Source: Streptomyces sp. BK239
Lineage (GTDB): Bacteria > Actinomycetota > Actinomycetes > Streptomycetales > Streptomycetaceae
Length of the DNA stretch: 64,000 bases
Direction: 5' to 3'
Assembly (NCBI RefSeq): GCF_004217285.1
Contig: NZ_SHKS01000003.1
Coordinates: forward strand, 531,169 to 595,168
In this document: piece by piece, positions 46,963-56,218 of the stretch
How the letters are laid out: each line of letters starts with the position of its first letter
Position numbering within the stretch: the first letter of the stretch is position 1
The notes under the pieces: model-generated
Told to the model about the DNA's origin: nothing
Databases searched by the model: none
Seen by the model: the letters and a program-made list of their open reading frames with translations, nothing else
Program-made: the position numbers and the translations under genes

Positions 46963-48075
46963 CTAGGTCTTCTCGGGCGCCCGGGGCGGACTCACCGTCG
47001 TCCGCGGTGGGCGGCGCTGGGACGAGGTGCGCACGATCAGTTCGGTCGGTATCACCTGTTCGACCGGGTGGTCGGATTCCACGCCCTCGATCGCGTCGAT
47101 GAGGAGCTGGACGACCGCCGTACCGATGCGGCGCGGTTTCAGGGAGAGCGTGGTGATCGGCGGATCGGTGCCGGCGTAGACGGTGGACTCGCTGCAGCAC
47201 ACCAGGAGCAGGTCCTCGGGGACGCGCAGCCCGTAACGGCGGGCGGCGGCCAGCAGGTCGGTGCCGTTGGGGTCGAAGAGGCCGTAAACGGCGTCGGGGC
47301 GGTCGGGGCGGGCCAGCAGCCGGTCGGCGGCGACGGCGCCCGCGCACGGGTCGTGGGCGGGGTAGGCCTCGTAGACCGGGTCCTGTCCGACGCGTTCGCA
47401 CCAGCGCAGGTAGGCGCTGGTCGACAGGTGGGTGTACGTGTCGGTGGAGGTGCCCGTGAGAAGGCCGATGCGGCGGGCGCCGGCGTCGGCGAGATGGTCG
47501 AGGAGGTCCAGGACGGCGGCCTCGTGGTCGTTGTCCACCCAGGCGGTGACCGGGAGCGTGCCGGCCGGGCGGCCGTCGGAGACGACGGGTAAGCCCTGCT
47601 TGACGAGTTCGCTGACCACGGGGTCCTGGTCGGAGGGGTCGATGACGACCGTGCCGTCCAGGGCCACGTTCGACCACACGTCGTGGCGCGAGGTCGCGGG
47701 CAGGATGACGAGCGCGTAGCCGCGGGCGAGGGCGGCCGAGGTGGCGGCGCGCGCCATCTCGGCGAAGTACGCGAACTCGGTGAAGGTGAAAGGTTCATCC
47801 CCGTACGTGGTGACGGTCAGGCCGATGAGGCCGGACCTGCCGGTGCGGAGGGTTCGGGCCGCGGCCGAGGGGCGGTAGCCCAGCCGGTCGGCGACTTCAC
47901 GGACATGGCGTCGGGTGGCGTCGGGGAGCCTGCCCTTGCCGTTGAGGGCGTCGGAGACGGTCGTGATGGAGACTCCGGCGGCGGCGGCCACGTCCCTGAT
48001 GCCCGCCCGGCCCGGCCGGCTGCCTCTGCGTGAGGTTTCCGCGCGGCTCACCTGGTGCTTCCCTGCTGCTGTCAT
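46963..48075 (-). CDS. LacI-family transcriptional regulator
   Basis: The 370-residue protein has the LacI helix-turn-helix with hinge (GIRDVAAAAGVSITTVSDALNGKGRLPDATRRHVREVADRLGY) from about residue 25 and a periplasmic-binding-type effector domain. The ATG at 48075 has no ribosome site, but TACTAT (48085-48090, minus strand) nine bases upstream suggests a leaderless start. It is divergent from the HisC-like gene. The ligand is unknown. Confidence 0.85.
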   Translation of the reverse strand: MTAAGKHQVSRAETSRRGSRPGRAGIRDVAAAAGVSITTVSDALNGKGRLPDATRRHVREVADRLGYRPSAAARTLRTGRSGLIGLTVTTYGDEPFTFTEFAYFAEMARAATSAALARGYALVILPATSRHDVWSNVALDGTVVIDPSDQDPVVSELVKQGLPVVSDGRPAGTLPVTAWVDNDHEAAVLDLLDHLADAGARRIGLLTGTSTDTYTHLSTSAYLRWCERVGQDPVYEAYPAHDPCAGAVAADRLLARPDRPDAVYGLFDPNGTDLLAAARRYGLRVPEDLLLVCCSESTVYAGTDPPITTLSLKPRRIGTAVVQLLIDAIEGVESDHPVEQVIPTELIVRTSSQRRPPRTTVSPPRAPEKT

Positions 48076-48512
48076 GGCGAGCCGATAGTAGGGCCCATCG
48101 GGTGGGGTAGGGCGGACGCATATGCGCGCGTTGACAGGCACGTTTCTGCACGGTCGCCAGGGACCAATTGCCTTGTAAATGAAGGTAGTTGAGAGTCGGC
48201 GCACCGGGACGTGTGGTGCGCGCGCGGATGCGCCTGTTGAGGCACCGATGTCTCGAAGAGGTCTCAACTCACCTGCACGAGGGATGCGCGCCACGGCGCG
48301 AACCACCGGCGCGTAGATATATGTGAAGCGCGCCCCCGATTCGTACACCTTCGTACGTAGATGCGACTGCCGAGGGGCGCCGGCCTGGGATCGCGCCCGC
48401 CGGCCGGCGAACGCGGGTCGGCCACCAGGGCTCCCGCACCTGTTCGCAAGCGGGCTCAATCCTCATAAGGTGAGCAGTATTGAAGCCGGTGGTGGTCATG
48501 AGGAGGACTGCG
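48076..48512. other. Divergent spacer between lacI and hisC-like genes
   Basis: 437 bp without a recognisable gene. A distant inverted pair AGTTGAGA (48187-48194) and TCTCAACT (48262-48269) with centres 75 bp apart could be paired half-operators for looping by the LacI-type protein. CGTAC occurs twice near 48343-48360. Confidence 0.35.
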
Positions 48513-49592
48513 GTGAGCGAGACGAGCCCCAAGCTGCGCGCCGAGCTGGAGGGTATCCCCACCTACAAGCCGGGCAAGCCGGCCGCGCCCGGCGGTCCCG
48601 TGGCCTACAAGCTGTCCTCCAACGAGAACCCCTACCCGCCGCTGCCCGGTGTGCTGGAGAGCGTCTCGGCCGCCGTCGCGTCCTTCAACCGCTACCCGGA
48701 CATGGCCTGTACGGGGCTGGTGAACGAGATCGCCGAGCGTTTCGGCGTGCCCGCCTCGCACGTCGCCACCGGCACCGGATCGGTGGGCGTCGCCCAGCAG
48801 CTGGTGCAGTCGACCGCAGGGCCCGGCGACGAGGTCATCTACGCCTGGCGTTCCTTCGAGGCGTACCCGATCATCACGCGGATCAGCGGCGCCACGCCGG
48901 TGCAGGTGCCGCTCACGCAGGGCGATGTGCACGACCTGGACGCCATGGCGGACGCGATCACCGAGCGGACCCGGCTGATCTTCGTCTGCAACCCCAACAA
49001 CCCCACCGGAACCGTCGTGAAGCGGGCCGAGCTGGAGCGATTCCTCGACCGGGTGCCGGCTGACGTGCTGGTCGTCCTGGACGAGGCCTACCGCGAGTTC
49101 ATCCGCGACCCCGAGGTGCCGGACGGCTGTGAGCTGTACCGCGAGCGGCCGAACGTGTGCGTCCTGCGGACGTTCTCCAAGGCGTACGGGCTCGCTGGTC
49201 TGCGGGTGGGTTTCGCGATCGCCCATGAGCCGGTGGCGGCGGCGCTGCGCAAGACGGCGGTGCCGTTCGGAGTGAGCCAGCTCGCCCAGGAAGCCGCGAT
49301 CGCGTCGTTGCGGGCTGAGGACGAGCTGTTCGGGAGGGTCGGCTCGCTGGTGTGCGAGCGCACCCGGGTGCTGGAGGGGCTGCGTGCGCAGGGCTGGACG
49401 GTGCCCGAGACCCAGGCGAACTTCGTGTGGCTGCGGCTGGGTGAGCGCACCGTCGACTTCGCGGCGGCGTGCGAGCAGGCCGGCGTGGTGATCCGGCCGT
49501 TCCCGGGTGAGGGCGTGCGCGTGACGATCGGGGAGACCGAGGCGAACGACATCCTCCTCAAGGCCGCGGAGGGCTTCCGCAAGGACATGTAG
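48513..49592 (+). CDS. Histidinol-phosphate aminotransferase-like enzyme
   Basis: This 359-residue class I/II PLP aminotransferase has PLP lysine in [13 protein letters not shown] (about residue 222) and CNPNNPTGT. The family includes HisC and the aromatic aminotransferase Pat. The gene lies outside the his operon, so it is a second HisC-like enzyme possibly acting on phenylpyruvate or imidazole acetol-P. GTG at 48513 has AGGAGG seven bases upstream. Confidence 0.85.
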   Translation: MSETSPKLRAELEGIPTYKPGKPAAPGGPVAYKLSSNENPYPPLPGVLESVSAAVASFNRYPDMACTGLVNEIAERFGVPASHVATGTGSVGVAQQLVQSTAGPGDEVIYAWRSFEAYPIITRISGATPVQVPLTQGDVHDLDAMADAITERTRLIFVCNPNNPTGTVVKRAELERFLDRVPADVLVVLDEAYREFIRDPEVPDGCELYRERPNVCVLRTFSKAYGLAGLRVGFAIAHEPVAAALRKTAVPFGVSQLAQEAAIASLRAEDELFGRVGSLVCERTRVLEGLRAQGWTVPETQANFVWLRLGERTVDFAAACEQAGVVIRPFPGEGVRVTIGETEANDILLKAAEGFRKDM

Positions 49593-49622
49593 GCACGGCC
49601 GCGAGCGGGTCGGCCACCGTCG

Positions 49623-49656
49623 GGGCGCCTTGGTTTCACGTGGAACCGAGGCGCCC
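49623..49656 (+). terminator. 34-bp parS-centred terminator hairpin after the HisC-like gene
   Basis: The arms pair completely if two G-U pairs are allowed in the plus-strand RNA (positions 36/43 and 31/48 of the block), and TTTC follows. The parS variant is the centre. It lies 30 bp after the stop. Confidence 0.6.
49633..49646. promoter_or_regulatory. parS site 10 (variant)
   Basis: GTTTCACGTGGAAC, one change from consensus. Confidence 0.82.
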
Positions 49657-49689
49657 TTTCGCATGCCGTGGGGGAGCGTGCTGCCGGGA

Positions 49690-49698
49690 TGTGGACAA
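49690..49698 (-). promoter_or_regulatory. Isolated exact DnaA box
   Basis: TTGTCCACA on the minus strand, the Streptomyces consensus, between the HisC-like gene and cydA. Confidence 0.5.
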
Positions 49699-49809
49699 GC
49701 GTCCGCGCGCGCCCAGACAGCCCTTTGTTGCTGGTCAGAGACCTGAAGCGGCGTTTGGGGACCCCGCCGTACGGGTGTCGAACGGGTATGCGTCATAATT
49801 GCTTGTGAA

Positions 49810-49825
49810 TGTGAACGCTTTCACA
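49810..49825. promoter_or_regulatory. Rex operator of the cyd operon
   Basis: TGTGAAC-GCT-TTCACA is a perfect match to the Streptomyces Rex site TGTGAACNNNTTCACA, 23 bp upstream of the cydA start. Rex senses the NADH/NAD+ ratio and releases the operon when NADH is high (known for cydABCD in S. coelicolor). Confidence 0.92.
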
Positions 49826-49848
49826 AGCGTGGAGTTAGGAGCGGTGAC

Positions 49849-51357
49849 GTGGACCTGGCGTTGGCGCCGGAGACCCTGGCGCGCTGGCAGTTCGGCATCA
49901 CGACCGTCTACCACTTTCTGTTCGTACCCCTGACGATCTCGCTGGCCGCTCTCACAGCCGGCCTGCAGACCGCCTGGGTGCGCACGGAGAAGGAGAAATA
50001 CCTCAAGGCGACAAAGTTCTGGGGCAAGCTCTTCCTGATCAACATCGCGATGGGTGTCGTCACCGGCATCGTGCAGGAGTTCCAGTTCGGCATGAACTGG
50101 TCCGACTACTCGCGGTTCGTCGGCGACGTCTTCGGCGCCCCGCTCGCCTTCGAGGCGCTCATCGCCTTCTTCTTCGAGTCGACCTTCATCGGCCTGTGGA
50201 TCTTCGGCTGGGACAAGTTGCCCAAGAGGATCCACCTGGCCTGCATCTGGATGGTCTCGATCGGCACCGTCCTGTCGGCCTACTTCATCCTCGCGGCCAA
50301 CTCCTGGATGCAGCACCCGGTCGGCTACCGGATCAACGAGGCGAAAGGCCGGGCCGAGCTCACCGACTTCTGGCTCGTGCTGACCCAGAACACCGCCCTC
50401 GCCCAGGCCTTCCACACCCTCTCGGCGGCCTTCCTCACCGGCGGCGCGTTCATGGTGGGCATCTCCGCCTTCCATCTGCTGCGCAAGAAGCACATCCGGG
50501 AGATGAAGACCTCGCTGCGGCTCGGCCTGGTCACCGTGGCCGTCGGCGGCCTGCTCACCGCGGTCAGCGGCGATGTGCTCGGCAAGATCATGTTCGAGCA
50601 GCAGCCGATGAAGATGGCCGCGGCCGAGGCCCTGTGGGACGGCGAGGCACCCGCGCCGTTCTCCGTCTTCGCCTACGGCGATGTCGACAAGGGCCACAAC
50701 AAGGTCGCCGTCGAGATCCCCGGTCTGCTGTCCTTCCTCGCCAACGACGACTTCAGCTCGTACGTGCCGGGCATCAACGACGTCAACAAGGCCGAGCAGG
50801 AGAAGTTCGGCCCCGGCGACTACCGGCCCAACATCCCGGTCGCCTACTGGGGCTTCCGCTGGATGATCGGTTTCGGCATGACGTCCTTCGCCGTCGGTGC
50901 GGCCGGGCTGTGGCTGACCCGCAAGAAGTTCATGCTGCCGCAGCACCTGCGGGTCGGCGACGACGAGGTGCCGCACGTGGTGCTCTTCCGGAACGAGGCG
51001 CTCAGCCCCAAGCTCACCAAGCTGTACTGGCTCGCGGCGATCTGGACCCTGGGCTTCCCACTGATCGCCAACTCGTGGGGCTGGATCTTCACCGAGATGG
51101 GCCGCCAGCCGTGGGTCGTCTACGGCGTCCTGCGCACCCGGGACGCGGTCTCCCCCGGTGTGTCCCAGGGCGAGGTCCTCACCTCGATGATCGTCTTCAC
51201 CGCTCTGTACGCGATCCTCGCCGTGGTCGAGGTCAAGCTGCTGGTGAAGTACGTGAAGGCCGGTCCGCCCGAGCTCACCGAGACCGACCTCAATCCGCCC
51301 ACGAAGATCGGCGGCGACTCCCCTGACGCCGACAAGCCGATGGCCTTCTCGTACTAG
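49849..51357 (+). CDS. cydA: Cytochrome bd ubiquinol/menaquinol oxidase subunit I
   Basis: The 502-residue haem subunit starts WQFGITTVYHFLFVPLTI, with the axial haem His in helix 1, and contains the quinol-loop motif GRQPWVVYGVLRT typical of CydA. It oxidises menaquinol with high oxygen affinity. GTG at 49849 follows AGGAG. It is first gene of the Rex-controlled cyd operon. Confidence 0.96.
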   Translation: MDLALAPETLARWQFGITTVYHFLFVPLTISLAALTAGLQTAWVRTEKEKYLKATKFWGKLFLINIAMGVVTGIVQEFQFGMNWSDYSRFVGDVFGAPLAFEALIAFFFESTFIGLWIFGWDKLPKRIHLACIWMVSIGTVLSAYFILAANSWMQHPVGYRINEAKGRAELTDFWLVLTQNTALAQAFHTLSAAFLTGGAFMVGISAFHLLRKKHIREMKTSLRLGLVTVAVGGLLTAVSGDVLGKIMFEQQPMKMAAAEALWDGEAPAPFSVFAYGDVDKGHNKVAVEIPGLLSFLANDDFSSYVPGINDVNKAEQEKFGPGDYRPNIPVAYWGFRWMIGFGMTSFAVGAAGLWLTRKKFMLPQHLRVGDDEVPHVVLFRNEALSPKLTKLYWLAAIWTLGFPLIANSWGWIFTEMGRQPWVVYGVLRTRDAVSPGVSQGEVLTSMIVFTALYAILAVVEVKLLVKYVKAGPPELTETDLNPPTKIGGDSPDADKPMAFSY

Positions 51358-51377
51358 GCCGAGGGAGCTGCACAGTC

Positions 51378-52382
51378 ATGGAACTGCACGACGTCTGGTT
51401 CGTCCTGATCGCCGTCCTGTGGATCGGCTACTTCTTCCTGGAGGGCTTCGACTTCGGGGTCGGCGTCCTCACCAAGCTGCTCGCCCGTAACCGGCCCGAG
51501 AAGCGGGTGCTCATCAACACCATCGGGCCGGTCTGGGACGGCAACGAGGTGTGGCTGCTCTCGGCGGGCGGCGCGACCTTCGCCGCCTTCCCGGAGTGGT
51601 ACGCCACGCTCTTCTCCGGGTTCTATCTGCCGCTGCTGCTCATCCTGGTCTGTCTGATCGTCCGGGGCGTCGCCTTCGAGTACCGGGCCAAGCGGCCCGA
51701 GGAGAACTGGCAGCGCAACTGGGAGAACGCGATCTTCTGGACCTCACTGCTGCCCGCGTTCCTGTGGGGTGTGGCCTTCGGCAACATCGTCCACGGCGTG
51801 AAGCTCGACCGGAACTTCGAGTACGTCGGCAGCCTGTGGGAACTGCTCAACCCGTACGCGCTGCTCGGCGGTCTGGTGACCCTCACCCTGTTCACCTTCC
51901 ACGGAGCGGTGTTCACGGCGCTCAAGACCGTCGGCGAGATCCGGGAGCGGGCCCGCAAGCTGGCCTCCAAGGTCGGTCTGGCGACCGCCGTCCTCGCGCT
52001 GCTCTTCCTGCTGTGGACGCAGATCGACAGCGGTGACGCCAAGAGCCTGGTGGCGATGGGCGTGGCGGTGGCCGCTCTGGTCGCGGCGCTCGTGGCGAAC
52101 CAGGCAGGGCGCGAAGGGTGGTCGTTCGCGCTGTCCGGAGTCACCATCGTGGCTGCCGTGGCCATGCTGTTCCTGACGCTCTTCCCGAACGTCATGCCGT
52201 CCACCCTCAACGAGGAATGGAGCCTCACGGTGACCAACGCCTCGTCGAGCCCGTACACGCTGAAGATCATGACCTGGTGCGCGGTCATCGCCACCCCGAT
52301 CGTGATGCTCTACCAGGGCTGGACGTACTGGGTGTTCCGCAAGCGGATCGGTACGCAGCACATCGCCGAGTCGGCGCACTGA
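51378..52382 (+). CDS. cydB: Cytochrome bd oxidase subunit II
   Basis: The 334-residue membrane subunit starts DVWFVLIAVLWIGYFFLEGFDFGVG, the typical CydB start, with GPVWDGNEVWLL in the next helix. It lies 20 bp after cydA. A parS-centred hairpin follows ten bases after its stop and may reduce read-through into cydCD. Confidence 0.96.
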   Translation: MELHDVWFVLIAVLWIGYFFLEGFDFGVGVLTKLLARNRPEKRVLINTIGPVWDGNEVWLLSAGGATFAAFPEWYATLFSGFYLPLLLILVCLIVRGVAFEYRAKRPEENWQRNWENAIFWTSLLPAFLWGVAFGNIVHGVKLDRNFEYVGSLWELLNPYALLGGLVTLTLFTFHGAVFTALKTVGEIRERARKLASKVGLATAVLALLFLLWTQIDSGDAKSLVAMGVAVAALVAALVANQAGREGWSFALSGVTIVAAVAMLFLTLFPNVMPSTLNEEWSLTVTNASSSPYTLKIMTWCAVIATPIVMLYQGWTYWVFRKRIGTQHIAESAH

Positions 52383-52391
52383 GTCCGAGCC

Positions 52392-52419
52392 GGGGCGTGT
52401 TTCACGTGGAACACGCCCC
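52392..52419 (+). terminator. 28-bp parS-centred hairpin after cydB
   Basis: GGGGCGTGTTTCAC pairs with GTGGAACACGCCCC with a single G-U pair. It starts nine bases after the cydB stop and is inside the cyd operon, so it could act as an attenuator. Confidence 0.55.
52399..52412. promoter_or_regulatory. parS site 11 (variant)
   Basis: GTTTCACGTGGAAC, 33 bp centre-to-centre from site 12. Confidence 0.82.
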
Positions 52420-52431
52420 TTGAGAGGGTGT

Positions 52432-52445
52432 GTTTCACGTGAAAC
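52432..52445. promoter_or_regulatory. parS site 12, overlapping the cydCD start
   Basis: Exact GTTTCACGTGAAAC. It contains the GTG (52439) that is the best start codon of cydCD; read from the alternative GTG at 52430 it encodes Phe-His-Val-Lys. Confidence 0.93.
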
Positions 52446-55400
52446 CGATCGACCCGCGCCTGCTCCGCTACGCCCGCGCCACTCGCCTCTTCCTGGTGGC
52501 GGTCGTCGCACTGGGCGTCGTCGGAGCGACGCTGGTCATCGCCCAGGCGATGCTCATCGCCGAGGTGGTGGTCGGCGCGTTCCAGCACGGATCGTCGATC
52601 ACCCAACTTCGAACTCCTCTGGTGTCGTTGGCAGCCGTGGCGGTCGGCCGGGCACTGGTTGCCTGGCTCACCGAACTCTCGGCGCACCGTGCGAGCGCCG
52701 CCGTGAAGTCGGAGCTGCGGGGACGTCTGTTGGGGCGGGCGACCCTGCTCGGCCCCGGCTGGCTCAGCGGACAGCGCACCGGCTCACTCGTCGCCCTCGC
52801 CACGCGGGGGGTTGACGCCCTCGACGACTACTTCTCGCGCTATTTGCCGCAGTTGGGCCTCGCGATCGTCGTGCCGGTGGCGGTGCTGGCGCGGATCGTC
52901 ACCGAGGACTGGGTGTCCGCCGCGATCATCGTGGGCACGCTGCCGCTCATCCCGGTGTTCATGGTGCTGATCGGCTGGGCGACACAGGCGCGGATGGACC
53001 GTCAGTGGCGGCTCCTGTCCAGGCTGTCCGGGCACTTCCTCGACGTCGTCGCGGGACTTCCCACGCTGAAGGTGTTCGGTCGGGCCAAGGCCCAGGCCGA
53101 GTCGATCCGGCGCATCACCGGCGAGTACCGGCGAGCCACTCTGCGGACGTTGCGGATCGCCTTCATCTCGTCGTTCGCCCTGGAGCTGCTGTCGACGCTG
53201 TCGGTGGCCCTGGTCGCCGTGACCATCGGCATGCGGCTCGTCCACGGCGAGATGGACCTTTACATCGGCCTGGTCATCCTGGTGCTCGCGCCGGAGGCCT
53301 ATCTGCCGTTGCGGCAGGTGGGAGCGCAGTACCACGCTGCTGCCGAGGGACTCGCGGCCGCCGAGGAGATCTTCGAGGTGTTGCAGACCCCGCTCCCGGT
53401 GTCGGGCACGAGCGCGGCGCCGGCGGGTGCTATCGCCTTCGACGCCGTGACGATCCGTCATCCCGGACGGTCCGTCGCCGCGGTGTCCGGGGTGTCCTTC
53501 ACCGCCGGGCCCGGCGAGACGGTCGCCCTCGTCGGCGCGAGCGGCGCGGGCAAGTCGACCCTGCTGCAAGCCCTGCTGGGCTTCGTCCGGCCCACGGAAG
53601 GCCGGATCCGGGTCGGGGGAACCGATCTCGCGGACATCGACCTGGAGCAGTGGCGGTCCCGGATCGCCTGGGTGCCGCAGCACCCGCACCTGTACGCCGG
53701 GACGATCGCCGAGAACGTACGGCTGGCGCGCCCCGACGCCGACGACGCGGCCGTGCGCCGGGCGCTGGCCGACGCGGGCGCCTTGGAGTACGTGGACGCG
53801 CTGCCCGAGGGGGAGCGGACGGTGCTCGGTGAGGCCGGCTCCGGACTCTCCGCCGGCCAGCGCCAGCGGCTCGCGCTGGCCCGGGCGTTCCTCGCCGACC
53901 GGCCCGTCCTGCTGCTCGACGAGCCGACGGCCGCGCTCGACGGGCAGACCGAGGCGGAGGTCGTGACGGCCGTGCGGCGGCTGGCGACCGGGCGGACGGT
54001 GCTGCTCGTCGTGCACCGGCCGGCGCTGCTGGCCGTGGCGGACCGGGTGGTGCGCCTGGACGCGGCGGAGCCGGTCACGGGGCCGGTACGGACCGCGGCG
54101 GTCCGCCGGGTGGACGACCTGCCCGAAGGCCGCGAAGCGGAGCCGCGGCCCACCGAGGCGGCCGAGCCCGACGGCCGGCTCACCTCGAGCGGGGGCGCGG
54201 TCCTCGCGCGGGTCCGGGCCATGGCGGGCGCAAGGCGCGGCCGGCTGGCTCTCGCGCTGCTGCTCGGCAGTCTCGCTCTCGGCAGCGCGGTCGGACTCAT
54301 GGCCACCTCCGGGTGGCTCATCTCCCGGGCCTCCCAGCAGCCGCCGGTGCTGTATCTGATGGTCGCGGTCACGGCGACGCGAGCCTTCGGAATCGGGCGG
54401 GCGGTGTTCCGGTACGCGGAGCGGCTCGTCTCGCACGACGCCGTGCTCCGGATGCTCGCCGACACCCGGGTCGCGGTGTACCGGCGGCTGGAGCGGCTGG
54501 CGCCCGCGGGGCTGCGCGCCACGCGCCGGGGGGACCTGCTGTCCCGGCTCGTCGCCGATGTGGACGCACTGCAGGACTACTGGCTCCGCTGGTTGCTGCC
54601 CGCCGGCGCGGCCGCCGTCGTCTCGGCCGGGTCCGTCGCCTTCACGGCGTGGCTGCTGCCCGAGGCCGGCGCCGTCCTCGCGGCGGGTCTGCTCGCCGCC
54701 GGAGTGGCCGTCCCGCTGGTCACCGCGGCCGTGGCGCGCCGAGCCGAGCGCCGGCTAGCCCCGGCCCGCGGCGAACTCGCCACCCGCGCGGCCGACCTCC
54801 TCACCGGCACCGCCGAACTGGCCGTCGCCGGCGCCCTGCCGGCCCGGACGGCCGAGGTGCGTGCGGCGGACTCGGTGCTCACGCGGATCGCCTCACGCGC
54901 CGCCACCGCCACGGCCCTCGGGGCCGGACTGACCGCGCTCGTGTCCGGACTGACCGTCGCCGCCTCCGCGCTCGTCGGTGCGCAGGCCGTGGGCGCGGGG
55001 CGGCTGAGCGGCGTGGCCATGGCCGTCGTCGTCCTCACCCCGTTGGCCGCCTTCGAGGCCGTCCTCGGGCTGCCGACGGCCGTCCAGTACCGCCAGCGGG
55101 CGCTCAGGAGCGCGGATCGGGTCTTCGAGGTGCTGGACTCCCCCGAGCCGGTGCGGGAACCGGAGCGGCCCCGGCAGGCGCCCACGTCGCCGTTCCCGAT
55201 CGTCGTCCAAGGGCTGCACGCCCGGCACGCCGGGCAGGACCGGGACGCCCTCGCCGGGGTCGACCTGACCATGGACCAAGGACGCCGAATCGCTGTCGTG
55301 GGCGCCTCCGGTTCCGGCAAGACGACGCTCGCCCAGGTTCTGCTGCGGTTCCTCGACGCGGACACGGGCGTGTACACGCTCGGCGGCGTCGACGCCTGGG

Positions 55401-55942
55401 CCCTGGACGGCGACGACGTGCGACGGCTCGTCGGACTGTGCGCGCAGGACGCGCATCTCTTCGACAGCTCGGTCCGCGAGAACCTGCTGCTGGCGAGGAA
55501 GGACGCGAGCGAGGACCGGCTGCGGGACGCGCTGGGGCGGGCCCGGCTGCTGGAGTGGACCGACAGCCTGCCCGACGGTCTCGACACGCTCGTCGGCGAG
55601 CACGGGGCCAAGCTCTCCGGCGGGCAGCGGCAGCGGCTCGCGCTCGCCCGCGCTCTCCTCGCCGACTTCCCCGTGCTGGTGCTCGACGAGCCCGCGGAAC
55701 ACCTCGACCTGGCCACATCCGACGCCCTCACCGCGGACCTGCTGGCCGCCACCGAGGGGCGGACGACGCTGCTCATCACGCACCGGCTGGCCGGACTGGA
55801 CGCCGTGGACGAGGTGATCGTCCTGGACGAGGGACACGTGGTGCAGCGAGGCGCGTATGCGGATCTGGCCGCCGAGGTGGGGCCGTTGCGCACGATGATC
55901 GAGCGGGAGACGGCGGCGCAGACGCCGGCGGGTGTGCGGTAG
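52439..55942 (+). CDS. cydCD: Fused CydDC-type ABC exporter for cytochrome bd assembly
   Basis: This 1167-residue natural fusion has two complete ABC exporter halves. The first has membrane helices (about 10-290), Walker A GASGAGKST and signature LSAGQRQRLALARAF. The second has helices (about 600-850), Walker A GASGSGKTT and signature LSGGQRQRLALARAL. CydDC exports thiol compounds needed to mature cytochrome bd. GTG at 52439 sits ten bases after GAGAGGG and is preferred over the GTG at 52430, which leaves only one base of spacing. It is last gene of the cyd operon. Confidence 0.94.
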   Translation: MKPIDPRLLRYARATRLFLVAVVALGVVGATLVIAQAMLIAEVVVGAFQHGSSITQLRTPLVSLAAVAVGRALVAWLTELSAHRASAAVKSELRGRLLGRATLLGPGWLSGQRTGSLVALATRGVDALDDYFSRYLPQLGLAIVVPVAVLARIVTEDWVSAAIIVGTLPLIPVFMVLIGWATQARMDRQWRLLSRLSGHFLDVVAGLPTLKVFGRAKAQAESIRRITGEYRRATLRTLRIAFISSFALELLSTLSVALVAVTIGMRLVHGEMDLYIGLVILVLAPEAYLPLRQVGAQYHAAAEGLAAAEEIFEVLQTPLPVSGTSAAPAGAIAFDAVTIRHPGRSVAAVSGVSFTAGPGETVALVGASGAGKSTLLQALLGFVRPTEGRIRVGGTDLADIDLEQWRSRIAWVPQHPHLYAGTIAENVRLARPDADDAAVRRALADAGALEYVDALPEGERTVLGEAGSGLSAGQRQRLALARAFLADRPVLLLDEPTAALDGQTEAEVVTAVRRLATGRTVLLVVHRPALLAVADRVVRLDAAEPVTGPVRTAAVRRVDDLPEGREAEPRPTEAAEPDGRLTSSGGAVLARVRAMAGARRGRLALALLLGSLALGSAVGLMATSGWLISRASQQPPVLYLMVAVTATRAFGIGRAVFRYAERLVSHDAVLRMLADTRVAVYRRLERLAPAGLRATRRGDLLSRLVADVDALQDYWLRWLLPAGAAAVVSAGSVAFTAWLLPEAGAVLAAGLLAAGVAVPLVTAAVARRAERRLAPARGELATRAADLLTGTAELAVAGALPARTAEVRAADSVLTRIASRAATATALGAGLTALVSGLTVAASALVGAQAVGAGRLSGVAMAVVVLTPLAAFEAVLGLPTAVQYRQRALRSADRVFEVLDSPEPVREPERPRQAPTSPFPIVVQGLHARHAGQDRDALAGVDLTMDQGRRIAVVGASGSGKTTLAQVLLRFLDADTGVYTLGGVDAWALDGDDVRRLVGLCAQDAHLFDSSVRENLLLARKDASEDRLRDALGRARLLEWTDSLPDGLDTLVGEHGAKLSGGQRQRLALARALLADFPVLVLDEPAEHLDLATSDALTADLLAATEGRTTLLITHRLAGLDAVDEVIVLDEGHVVQRGAYADLAAEVGPLRTMIERETAAQTPAGVR

Positions 55943-56070
55943 CGGGCCCGCTCACCACGCGGCTGGGCCGTTCGTGCTGCCCGGTCCCCCGGGCGTACGA
56001 CGTGAACAGGACCGGGTCGGGACCGCCGGGCCACGATCGCTGACATCCGCTCATCTCGCTGCCGTCTGCC

Positions 56071-56205
56071 GATCGTCCCGGTTCTGCCAGCGGCAACTCC
56101 ACAGGGCCGCATCTGCACTTCGAGGCACGGGTCACCCCGGAGGCGGGCTCCGCGGTGGACCCGGTGCCCTGGCTGGCGGTACGCGGGGCTCCTGTCGGCC
56201 AGTGA
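56071..56205 (+). pseudogene. Remnant of an M23 (LytM) metallopeptidase gene
   Basis: About 44 codons read RPGSASGNSTGPHLHFEARV and onward to a TGA at 56203-56205. GNSTGPHLHFE is the zinc-binding HxH motif and C-terminal end of LytM/M23 endopeptidases. The frame is closed by TGA at 56041, only ten codons before the similarity begins, and no start or upstream catalytic half exists before cydCD. The gene has lost its 5' part. The remaining 55943-56070 and 56206-56218 show only small GC hairpins (GCCCGG/CCGGGC at 55979-55994). Confidence 0.75.
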
Positions 56206-56218
56206 CGCCCTGGGGCGC

